From JAMHWF01 sp035911095 (GTDB lineage: Bacteria; Pseudomonadota; Gammaproteobacteria; Burkholderiales; Burkholderiaceae_C): DNA of 64,000 bases. The notes beneath the pieces are model-generated. The model was given only the letters and a program-made list of their open reading frames with translations, was not told where the DNA came from and searched no databases. Shown here one piece after another: positions 19,140 to 26,902 of this stretch; positions within the stretch are counted from its first letter, which is position 1, and every line of letters begins with the position of its first letter. Location: the NCBI GenBank assembly GCA_035911095.1, contig JAMHWF010000023.1:1-64000 (forward strand), given 5' to 3'. A program made the position numbers and the translations under genes.

Positions 19140-20276
19140 TCAGCCCCCGACAACCGCCCTCGCGATCACCAGGCGCTGGATGTCGGAGGCACCTTCGTAG
19201 ATCTGGCAGACGCGCACGTCGCGGTAGATGCGCTCCACCGGAAAGTCGCTCACGTAGCCGTAGCCCCCGTGGACCTGGATCGCGTCCGAACACACTTTCT
19301 CGGCGGCCGTCGAGGCGAACAGCTTGGCCATCGACGCCTCGGCCAGACAGGGCCGGCCCGCGTCCTTGAGCGTCGCCGCATGCAGCGTCAGCTGGCGGGC
19401 GGCCTCGATCTGGGTGGCCATGTCGGCAAGACGGAAGGCGACGGCCTGGTGCTCGACGATGGGCACGCCGAAGGCCGTGCGTTCCTGCGCGTACTTCACC
19501 GCCGCATCGAGCGCGGCCCGGGCCATGCCCACCGACTGGGCCGCGATCCCGATGCGGCCGGCCTCCAGGTTCGACAGCGCGATCTTGTAGCCCTCGCCCT
19601 CCTTGCCCAACAGGTTGCCGGCCGGAATGCGGCACTGGTCGAACGTGATCGTGGCGGTGTCCGACGCGTGCTGGCCCATCTTCTCTTCGAGCCGGGACAC
19701 GATGTAGCCCGGGGTGTCGGTCGGTACCAGGAAGCAGGAGATGCCCTTCTTGCCGGCGGCCTTGTCGGTCACCGCGAAGACGATCGCCACCTGGGCGTGC
19801 TTGCCGCTGGTGATGAACTGCTTGCTGCCGTCGATCACCCAGTGCTCGCCATCGCGCACCGCACGGGTGCGCAGCGCGGCGGCGTCCGAGCCGGCCTGCG
19901 GCTCGGTCAGGCAGAAGGCGCCGAGCCATTCGCCGCTGGCGAGCCGGCGCAGCACGCTGTCCTTCTGCGCCTCGCTGCCGTACTTCAGCGTGATCCCGCA
20001 GGCCAGCGAGTTCTGCACGCTGACGATCGTCGAGGTCGCGCCGTCGCCGGCGGCGATCTCTTCCAGCGCGAGCACCAGCGACACGTAGTCGAGGCCGGCG
20101 CCTCCCCACGCCTCGGGGACCACCATGCCCATCACGCCCAGGGCGCCCAGCCCCTTCAGCGCCTCGGCCGGAAAGCGGTGCTCCCGGTCCCAGGCCGCGG
20201 CGTAGGGCGCCAGCTGCTCCTGCGCGAAGCTGCGGACGGCGTCGCGAATCATTGCCTGCTCGGGGGTCGGGATCAT
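19140..20276 (-). CDS. Acyl-CoA dehydrogenase (short-chain type)
   Basis: 378 residues, the normal length. FAD and substrate signatures CLTEPQAGSDAAAL and WVIDGSKQFITSG are present, and Glu361 in QIYEGASDIQR is in the position of the catalytic base of short-chain and short/branched-chain enzymes. It oxidises an acyl-CoA to the 2-enoyl-CoA and passes electrons to ETF. CAGGAG lies about seven bases before the ATG. It is the second gene of the operon, 16 bp after the SDR gene. The gene order suggests growth on a short or branched fatty acid. Confidence 0.94.
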   Translation of the reverse strand: MIPTPEQAMIRDAVRSFAQEQLAPYAAAWDREHRFPAEALKGLGALGVMGMVVPEAWGGAGLDYVSLVLALEEIAAGDGATSTIVSVQNSLACGITLKYGSEAQKDSVLRRLASGEWLGAFCLTEPQAGSDAAALRTRAVRDGEHWVIDGSKQFITSGKHAQVAIVFAVTDKAAGKKGISCFLVPTDTPGYIVSRLEEKMGQHASDTATITFDQCRIPAGNLLGKEGEGYKIALSNLEAGRIGIAAQSVGMARAALDAAVKYAQERTAFGVPIVEHQAVAFRLADMATQIEAARQLTLHAATLKDAGRPCLAEASMAKLFASTAAEKVCSDAIQVHGGYGYVSDFPVERIYRDVRVCQIYEGASDIQRLVIARAVVGG

Positions 20277-20292
20277 CGTGCGCTCCTGGTCG

Positions 20293-21060
20293 TCACTTGG
20301 CCGCCATGCGGATCGCGCCGTCGAGGCGGATCACCTCGCCGTTGAGATAGGCGTTCTCGACGATGTGCTGCACCAGCGCCGCGAACTCGTCGGGCCGGCC
20401 CAGCCGCGAAGGGAACGGCACCATCGCGCCCAGCGCGTCCTGCACCTCCGCCGGCATGCCCTTGAGCATCGGCGTCTCCATGATCCCGGGCGCGACGGTG
20501 ACGACGCGGATGCCGCTGCGCGCGAGCTCCCGGGCGATCGGCAGCGTCATCGCGACCACGCCGCCCTTGGAGGCGGCATAGCCGGCCTGGCCGATCTGCC
20601 CGTCGAAGGCCGCCACCGAGGCGGTGTTGACGATCACGCCTCGCTCACCGTCAGGGCCCGGCGCCCCCGCGGCGATCGCCTCGGCCGCCAGGCGGAGCAC
20701 GTTGAACGTGCCGATCAGGTTGATCTGCACGGTGCGGGCAAAGCTCTCGAGTGGGTGCGGGCCGTTGCGCCCCAGCACCTTCTCGGCCGGCGCCACGCCG
20801 GCGCAATTGACCAGGCCGTGCAGCGGCCCGAAGGCCTCGCGGAAGGCGGCCAGCGCCGCGGCGACTTCCGCGGCATCGCAGATGTCCGCCCGGGCGAAGC
20901 GGGCGTTGGCGCTGAGTTGGGAGGCGGCGGCCTCGCCCGCCTCGGCGTTCAGGTCCACCAGCAACACGCGCGCACCGGCTTCGGCGAGCCGCCGTGCGGT
21001 GGCCGCGCCCAGCCCCGAGCATGCGCCGGTGACCACGAAACCACGGTCCTGAACCTGCAT
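20293..21060 (-). CDS. SDR dehydrogenase, 3-hydroxyacyl-CoA dehydrogenase type 2-like
   Basis: 255 residues, classical short-chain dehydrogenase. The NAD-binding TGACSGLGAAT starts at residue 11, NCAG at 85, and the catalytic Ser148, Tyr161 and Lys165 (YAASK) are in place. The sequence around FDGQIGQAGYAASKGG resembles 17-beta-HSD10, which oxidises 3-hydroxyacyl-CoA including the 2-methyl-3-hydroxybutyryl form of isoleucine breakdown. AAAGGAG precedes the ATG. As the first gene of the operon it is transcribed away from the AraC-type regulator; the 208-bp gap should hold the control region. Confidence 0.92.
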   Translation of the reverse strand: MQVQDRGFVVTGACSGLGAATARRLAEAGARVLLVDLNAEAGEAAASQLSANARFARADICDAAEVAAALAAFREAFGPLHGLVNCAGVAPAEKVLGRNGPHPLESFARTVQINLIGTFNVLRLAAEAIAAGAPGPDGERGVIVNTASVAAFDGQIGQAGYAASKGGVVAMTLPIARELARSGIRVVTVAPGIMETPMLKGMPAEVQDALGAMVPFPSRLGRPDEFAALVQHIVENAYLNGEVIRLDGAIRMAAK

Positions 21061-21268
21061 CTCTGTCTCCTTTGGTTGCGACCATTCGGTGTGTGGTCGA
21101 TGGTCGGCAGCTTAGGCCGCGAGGCGCCAGCCGCCCATGCCTGCGGGCGGCAATCTGCGTGGGGCGTGTGGGCACCCTGCCCGTGCGCCGGCCGGGAGCG
21201 CCCGCCGGCCGCCAGCACCGCGGTGCCTATGATTTCGACCGCAACGACCAGAGGCCGCAGGCCCCCGC

Positions 21269-22285
21269 ATGACGTCGGAAACGGACAAGGGAACGATCTC
21301 CATCGGGCTGGTGCACGAGGCGCTGGCTGCGGCGCGCCTGCGCAGGCTGGACATCGCCCCCGTGCTCGCGAAGGCCGAGATCGACCCCCGGCTGCTGGAC
21401 GCGCCCCGGGCGCGCGTCTCGGCCGCGGTCTACGCCCGGCTCTGGGCGGCGCTGGCCGATGCGATGGACGACGAGTTCTTCGGCATGGACAGCCACCCGA
21501 TGCGCCGCGGCAGCTACCGGCTGATGTGCCAGGCCGTGCTCGGCTGCGAGACGCTGGAGCAGGCCCTGCGGCGGATGCTCACCTTCCTGCGTGCGGTGCT
21601 GGACGACCTGCACGGCGAGCTGCGGGTGGACGGGCCGGACGCCTTCCTGATCGTGCACGACCATGGGCCGCCGCGCCGCATGTTCACCTACGCCACCTGG
21701 CTGATGCTGGTGCACGGCCTGTCGTGCTGGCTGGTGCGCCGGCGGATTCCCCTGCTGGACGCGAGCTTCCGCTGCGCCCAGCCGGACGACCTCTTTGACT
21801 ACCGCACGCGCTTCTGCGACCCGATGCGCTTCGATGCGCCCGTCACCACGGTGCGGCTGACGGCGGCCCTGCTGGAGCTGAAGGTGCTCGAACGCGGCGA
21901 GAACCTGCAGGCCTTCATGCGCGACGCGCCGGCGAACCTGCTGGTGCGCTACCGCAACGACACGAGCGTCAGCCTCCGGGTGCGGCGCCGCCTGCGCGCG
22001 CTCGAGCCCGAGCGCTGGCCCGAGATCGACGCCCTGGCCGGCAGCCTGGCGATGTCCGGCACGACGCTGCAGCGCCGCCTCCAGGCCGAGGGGCTGAACT
22101 ACCAGCGCCTGAAGGACGAGCTGCGGCGCGACATCGCGATCGAGCTGCTGAGCAAGACCGCCCTGTCGGTGGCCGACATCGGCCTGCGCGCGGGCTTCCA
22201 GGAGACCAGCGCCTTCCACCGGGCGTTCAAGAAGTGGACGGGTGCCAGCCCGGGCTTCTATCGTCGCGCGGGCCCGGCGCCCTGA
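21269..22285 (+). CDS. AraC-family transcriptional regulator (arabinose-binding-like N-domain)
   Basis: 338 residues. The N-terminal about 200 residues look like the OruR/ArgR-type sensor domain of AraC proteins, and the C-terminal 100 hold the double helix-turn-helix: LAMSGTTLQRRLQAEG for the first and SVADIGLRAGFQETSAFHRAFK followed by WTGASPGFYR for the second, the usual AraC signature. It is divergent from the acyl-CoA operon across 208 bp, so it is probably its activator and responds to the substrate or its CoA ester (inference from position). A FecI-like sigma gene follows but with its own apparent iron-type control site. Confidence 0.92.
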   Translation: MTSETDKGTISIGLVHEALAAARLRRLDIAPVLAKAEIDPRLLDAPRARVSAAVYARLWAALADAMDDEFFGMDSHPMRRGSYRLMCQAVLGCETLEQALRRMLTFLRAVLDDLHGELRVDGPDAFLIVHDHGPPRRMFTYATWLMLVHGLSCWLVRRRIPLLDASFRCAQPDDLFDYRTRFCDPMRFDAPVTTVRLTAALLELKVLERGENLQAFMRDAPANLLVRYRNDTSVSLRVRRRLRALEPERWPEIDALAGSLAMSGTTLQRRLQAEGLNYQRLKDELRRDIAIELLSKTALSVADIGLRAGFQETSAFHRAFKKWTGASPGFYRRAGPAP

Positions 22286-22306
22286 CAGTGCAAGCGACCC
22301 CCTTGC

Positions 22307-22335
22307 CATAGAATGCGAACCATTCTTGATTGCAA
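22307..22335 (+). promoter_or_regulatory. Candidate Fur box before the sigma factor gene
   Basis: The stretch around GAATGCGAACCATTCTTGAT keeps about two thirds of the core positions of the Fur consensus, including AA and CATT in the centre, and lies about 40 bases before the FecI-like gene, where iron-regulated sigma factor genes normally carry one. The match is imperfect and I read it by eye only. Confidence 0.4.
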
Positions 22336-22373
22336 CGGCGGCCCTCCTTCTGCCCGCCTTCGGGAGCAACCTC

Positions 22374-22937
22374 GTGGCGGCGGCCAACGACACGTTGAAC
22401 CGGGAAGTCCATGCGCTGTACGCCCGCCACCACGGCTGGCTGCATGCCTGGCTGCGACGGCGCCTGGGCTGCGCGCACCAGGCGGCGGACGTCGCCCATG
22501 ACACCTACCTGCGCGTGCTCTGCTCCGGGCAGGCCCCGCAGGACGACCACGCCAGGCCGCACCTGATCCACATCGCCCGCGGCCTGGTGGTCGACCGCCA
22601 CCGCCGGCAGTTGGTCGAGCAGGCCTATCTGGACGCGCTGGCGCGCCAGCCCGCGTCGCTGGCCCCTTCGCCCGAAGAGCAGGCGATCGCGCTGCAGACG
22701 CTGCTGCGGGTCGACGCGATGCTCGCGAGCCTCGAGCCCGCGGTGCGCCAGACCTTCCTGCTGTCGCAGTTCGCCGGCCTCACCTACGGCGAGATCGCGC
22801 AGCGCCTGTCGATCTCGCCGTCGACGGTGCGCAAGTACATGGCGCTGGCCTTGCAGCGCTGCCTGCGCGTGCTCGACGACGCCGCGCTGCTGCCCGTCGG
22901 CGCCGCCTGCCCGGCGGCAGGACCTGCGTGCGCATGA
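22374..22937 (+). CDS. FecI-like ECF RNA polymerase sigma factor
   Basis: 187 residues from a GTG at 22374 with GGGAG eight bases upstream; this gives the N-terminus expected for FecI-type factors, while the longer frame would overlap the AraC gene. Region 2 contains LYARHHGWLHAWLRRRLG and AADVAHDTYLRVL; region 4 holds LTYGEIAQRLSISPSTVRKYM. The neighbours are a FecR-like regulator (ATGA overlap) and a TonB receptor with an N-terminal signalling domain, so this is a cell-surface signalling trio that switches on siderophore uptake. Iron control through the nearby candidate Fur box is likely. Confidence 0.9.
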   Translation: MAAANDTLNREVHALYARHHGWLHAWLRRRLGCAHQAADVAHDTYLRVLCSGQAPQDDHARPHLIHIARGLVVDRHRRQLVEQAYLDALARQPASLAPSPEEQAIALQTLLRVDAMLASLEPAVRQTFLLSQFAGLTYGEIAQRLSISPSTVRKYMALALQRCLRVLDDAALLPVGAACPAAGPACA

Positions 22938-23983
22938 ACGCCGCCGACGCGCTACCGGCCCCGCCGCCGGGCCCGCCCGACCCCGCGACACCCGCCGACG
23001 GCGACGCGCTGCAGGCCGCGTTCGACTGGCAGGTGCTGCTCTGGTCGGGCGAGGTCACGCCGGCGGAGCAGGCGCAGTTCAGCCGCTGGCTGGCGGCAGG
23101 CGACGCCCATCGCCGCGCCTGGCAGCACGTGAGCCGCGTCGGGCAGCACCTGCATGCCCTGCCCGATGCCCTCACGGGGGAAGTGCTGCAGGCCGTCGAG
23201 CGGCAAGAAGGCCGACAGCACGGCCGCCGCCACCTGCTGCGCGGCCTGGCGCTGGTGGGCGGCGGCAGCCTGCTCGCCCTCGGCGTGCGGCAGACCCCGG
23301 GCTGGACGCGCTTCACCGCCGACGTCTGCACCGCCCCCGGCGAACAGCGCACGCAGCGCCTGCCCGATGGCAGCCGGCTGACGCTCGACACCGCCAGCGC
23401 GGCGGACCTGGACTTCGGCCCCGGCAGCGGCCGCATCGTGCTGCGCGCCGGGGCGCTGATGCTCGACGCGTCCGGCCCGGCATCGGCCGGGCGGCAGCTG
23501 ATCGTCGAGACGCCGGCCGGCGGGCTCGACGCGCCCGGCGCCCTGCCGGGCGCGCCTGCCGCTTCGGGCCCGCGAGTCGCCGTGCGCCATGACGACGGGG
23601 CCTCGGCGTCGACGCTGGTCCAGCTGTTCGAAGGCTCGCTGCGCATCCGTAGCGCCGGCGGCGCGGTGGCCGAACTGCACGCGGGGGAGCAGGCCCGCTT
23701 CGACCGGCACGGGCTGTCGGGGCGCCAGGCGCTGGCTGCGAATGCCGCCGCGTGGCTGAGCGGGCGCCTCGTCGCCGAGCAGCAGGCCCTGCCGGCTTTC
23801 GTGGCCGAGCTGGCGCGCTACCGGCGTGGTGTGCTGCGCTGCGACCCGGCGCTGGCCGCGCTGCGGGTGTCGGGCAGCTACCCGCTGCACGACACCGAAG
23901 CCGTGCTCGACGCGCTCGGCCGCGTGCTGCCGGTGCGCGTGAGGCGCCTGACGCGCTACTGGGTCGACGTCGTGCCGGCCTGA
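22934..23983 (+). CDS. FecR-family anti-sigma/signal transmitter
   Basis: 349 residues from the ATG at 22934, whose first bases overlap the sigma gene stop as ATGA. The N-terminal DUF4880-like part has FDWQVLLWSGEVTPAEQAQF and RAWQHVSRV; a single membrane helix lies around residues 98-116 (LALVGGGSLLALGV), and the periplasmic FecR domain follows with GEQRTQRLPDGSRLTLDTAS. FecR proteins receive the signal from the receptor's N-terminal domain and control the cognate sigma factor. A Gly/Ala/Pro-rich insert near residues 195-215 is slightly unusual. The stop is followed by three copies of GGCCTGAC. Confidence 0.9.
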   Translation: MNAADALPAPPPGPPDPATPADGDALQAAFDWQVLLWSGEVTPAEQAQFSRWLAAGDAHRRAWQHVSRVGQHLHALPDALTGEVLQAVERQEGRQHGRRHLLRGLALVGGGSLLALGVRQTPGWTRFTADVCTAPGEQRTQRLPDGSRLTLDTASAADLDFGPGSGRIVLRAGALMLDASGPASAGRQLIVETPAGGLDAPGALPGAPAASGPRVAVRHDDGASASTLVQLFEGSLRIRSAGGAVAELHAGEQARFDRHGLSGRQALAANAAAWLSGRLVAEQQALPAFVAELARYRRGVLRCDPALAALRVSGSYPLHDTEAVLDALGRVLPVRVRRLTRYWVDVVPA

Positions 23984-24051
23984 CGGCCTGACGGCCTGAC
24001 GGCCTCACGGTCTGACGGGCGGTCGGGCGGTCGGGCGGCTCGCCCGCCGGG
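23978..24051. repeat. Short tandem repeats and hairpin after fecR
   Basis: Immediately after the FecR stop the eight-base unit GGCCTGAC occurs three times with one close variant (GGCCTCAC), then GGCGGTCG-type units, ending in a CGGGCG-GCT-CGCCCG hairpin (6-bp stem). It may act as a weak terminator or attenuator ahead of the receptor gene, or be simple slippage-prone DNA. Confidence 0.45.
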
Positions 24052-24174
24052 AGCCTGTTGCAACTGCTTGCAACCTGCCGCAGCACATCGACGGCGGTTC
24101 TTCGGTTCCCGAGGGAGCCCCGGCGTGATCGCCGCCGTAATCGCCGGGACCCTCGGGCCGACCGATCAAGACCC

Positions 24175-26835
24175 ATGCCGTCCGACATCCGCACCTCCCC
24201 ACCCCACCCTTTGCCCACCGGTCCGCTGCCGGCACCCTCCCTCCATCGCCAACAGGCGCCAGGTCCGCGACATCCGCGGCAGGCCGCCCAGCGCCCTCAT
24301 CGGCCCGGCCGGCGCCTGGCGCCGTCTGCCGCACTGGTGCTCGCACTGGTCGCGATGCCGCCCTGGGCCGCGGACGCCCGGGCGCAGGGCGCGGCAGCAT
24401 CGACCGGAGAGGCCACGGGAGACGCCACCGAACAGACCACGGGGCCGGCGGCGGGCCCCGCCGCACCCACGCCGGTCCGGCGCTACGACATCCCGGCCGG
24501 CACGCTCGACGAGGCGCTGAACCGCTACGCCGCGTCGGCCGGCATCCTGCTCGCGATCGACGGCGCCGCCACCGCGGGCAAGACCAGCGCCGGCCTGGCC
24601 GGCCACTACGACACCGAGGACGGCCTGGCCGCGCTGCTGGCTGGCAGCGGGCTCGAAGCGGTGCGCGACGGCCCCGGCACCTACCGGCTGCGGCGCGGGG
24701 CGCCCGCCACCGCCGCGCCCCAGCCCAGCGCGCCCGGGCTGGCGACCGGCGCCGCGAACGACGCCACGCTGCCGCAGGTGCGGGTGCGCGCCAGCGCCGA
24801 GTCCGAAACCGCCACCGGCCCCGTGACCGGCTACGCCGCGACGCGCAGTGCCACCGGCACCCGCATCGACCTGCCGCTGCAGGAGCAGCCGCTGTCGATC
24901 AAGGTGATCCCGGCCGAACTGATGCAGGACCTGGGCACCCGCAACGTCACGCAGGTGGCCGACTACGTCGCCGGCGTGGCGCGTGAATCCACCGCCTACA
25001 CGCCGAACGGCCAGTCGTATTTCATCCGCGGCTTCAGCACCTATGGCGCCGGCAGCACGCTGAACGGCTATCGCCTGGAAGGCTTCGCGGCGGTGACCGA
25101 CACCTCGTCGATCGAGCGGGTCGAGTTCCTGAAGGGCCCGGCCGCGCTGCTGTACGGCGCCTCCAGCGCCATCTCGGGCCTGGCCAACACCGTCACCAAG
25201 CGTCCGCTGGCCGAGCGCTTCGCGACCGTGGAGCTGAGCGGCGGCTCGTTCGGCTACGGCCGCGCGACGGTCGACGTGAACGGCCCGATCGGCCCGCTTG
25301 ACCCGGCCGGCGCGACGGGCGGCGACGCGCTGCTGGGCCGCGTCAACCTCGCGGTGCAGACCGACCACACGTTCCGCGACTTCCCCGGCCGCCGGCCGGA
25401 CCGGCTGTTCGCGATCACGCCGGTGATCAGCGCGCGCCTCTCGTCCGCGACGCAGGCCGAGCTGGAGCTGTCGGCGGTCCGCACGCGCTATGGCAGCCGC
25501 TGCTTCGACACCGCGCCCGAGCCGCCGATGCTGGCGCAGCCGATCCGCAAGCAGCTGATCTGCGACCAGCTCGCCCATGCCGAGCTGAACACCCACACCG
25601 TGCGCGCCGAGCTGACGCATGCGATCGATGCGGTGTGGTCGCTGCGCGTCGGCGGCTTCTTCGGCCGCTCGTACGGGCGGCGCACCGAGCAATACCAGCT
25701 GAACTACCCGGGGCTCGCGGCCGACGGGCGGACCATCGAGCGCTATTCGCAGCGCACCGGCGGCTCAGTCGAAGACAAGGCCGGGCAGTTCGAGCTGCGC
25801 GGCCTGCTGCACGCGGGCGGGGTGCTGCACCGCTTGATCGTCGGCTACGACCGCGTCCAGAAACACGCGCGCGACGAGCCCTTCGAAGCCGCGCCCGCCA
25901 CCCCCTTCGACCTGCTCGAGCCCGACTACGACGGCAGCCTGACCGGCCCCTACGAAACCACCTACCCCGCCAGCACGGCGCGCCTACGCACCGACGCGGT
26001 CTACCTGCAGGACTTCGTCGAGGTGAACGAGCGGCTCAAGCTGCTGCTCGGACTGCGCCACGACCGCATGCGGGTCTCGTCGGCGCTCGACGGCGACGCG
26101 GCCGCCGCAGAGCGCCGGCTCGGCGCCACCTCGCCGCGCCTGGGCGTGGTGCTGGAGCCGGTGCCGGGCACCGCGCTGTATGCGAGCTACTCGCGCTCGT
26201 TCTCGCCGAACAGCGGCCGCGCGCGCGGCGGCGGCGTGTTCCCGCCGGAGACCGGGCGCCAGTTCGAGCTGGGGGTGAAGCAGGCGCTGCTGGACGAGCG
26301 CGCCAGTTTCACCGCCACCGTCTTCCAGCTCGACCGGCGCCAGGTGCTGACCCCCGACCCGGCCGACCGCGACTTCAGCGTGGTGAGCGGCCGGCAGCGC
26401 AGCCGTGGCCTCGAACTGGACCTGGCCGGGCAGCTGACGCCCTGGTGGCAGCTGACCGCGGCCTACACCTGGCTCGACGCCAAGGTGGTCGAGGACAACA
26501 GCCTCCCGGTCGGCGACCGGCTCGTCGGCGCGGCCCGGCATTCGGGCGGCGTGTTCAGCAAGCTCGCGCTCGAGCCGCTGCAACTGCCGGGCTGGAGCCT
26601 CGGACTGGGCATCGTCGCCAGCGGCAACCGCGGGACGCAGCTGCCCAACATCCCCGTCAAGCTCGGCAGCTATCTGCGCGTCGACGGCGCCGTGTACTAC
26701 GAGCGTGGCCCCTGGCGGGTGCAGCTCAACGGCGTGAACCTGGGCAACCGCCGCATCTACACCGGCCAGGGCTGGGGGCTGGTGCCGCAGCCGCCGCGCG
26801 CCTTCGTCTTGAGCACCGCCTACCGCTTCCGCTAG
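24175..26835 (+). CDS. TonB-dependent siderophore receptor with N-terminal signalling domain
   Basis: 886 residues from the ATG at 24175. A signal segment (ALVLALVAMPPWAADARAQ) ends near residue 72, longer than usual because of a Pro/His/Arg-rich head. The secretin/TonB short N-terminal domain follows (RYDIPAGTLDEALNRYAA around residue 103), then the TonB box region, the plug (IRGF, RVEFLKGPAALLYGASS) and a 22-strand-type barrel ending YRFR with terminal aromatic context. The signalling domain fits the FecI/FecR pair directly upstream. It probably imports a ferric siderophore across the outer membrane; the ligand cannot be read from sequence. Confidence 0.93.
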   Translation: MPSDIRTSPPHPLPTGPLPAPSLHRQQAPGPRHPRQAAQRPHRPGRRLAPSAALVLALVAMPPWAADARAQGAAASTGEATGDATEQTTGPAAGPAAPTPVRRYDIPAGTLDEALNRYAASAGILLAIDGAATAGKTSAGLAGHYDTEDGLAALLAGSGLEAVRDGPGTYRLRRGAPATAAPQPSAPGLATGAANDATLPQVRVRASAESETATGPVTGYAATRSATGTRIDLPLQEQPLSIKVIPAELMQDLGTRNVTQVADYVAGVARESTAYTPNGQSYFIRGFSTYGAGSTLNGYRLEGFAAVTDTSSIERVEFLKGPAALLYGASSAISGLANTVTKRPLAERFATVELSGGSFGYGRATVDVNGPIGPLDPAGATGGDALLGRVNLAVQTDHTFRDFPGRRPDRLFAITPVISARLSSATQAELELSAVRTRYGSRCFDTAPEPPMLAQPIRKQLICDQLAHAELNTHTVRAELTHAIDAVWSLRVGGFFGRSYGRRTEQYQLNYPGLAADGRTIERYSQRTGGSVEDKAGQFELRGLLHAGGVLHRLIVGYDRVQKHARDEPFEAAPATPFDLLEPDYDGSLTGPYETTYPASTARLRTDAVYLQDFVEVNERLKLLLGLRHDRMRVSSALDGDAAAAERRLGATSPRLGVVLEPVPGTALYASYSRSFSPNSGRARGGGVFPPETGRQFELGVKQALLDERASFTATVFQLDRRQVLTPDPADRDFSVVSGRQRSRGLELDLAGQLTPWWQLTAAYTWLDAKVVEDNSLPVGDRLVGAARHSGGVFSKLALEPLQLPGWSLGLGIVASGNRGTQLPNIPVKLGSYLRVDGAVYYERGPWRVQLNGVNLGNRRIYTGQGWGLVPQPPRAFVLSTAYRFR

Positions 26836-26902
26836 CCGCCGCCGCGCTTCGCCCCACGTCGCCTCACACCGCCCCGCGACCTTTCCCACCCTAGGAGTTC
26901 CG

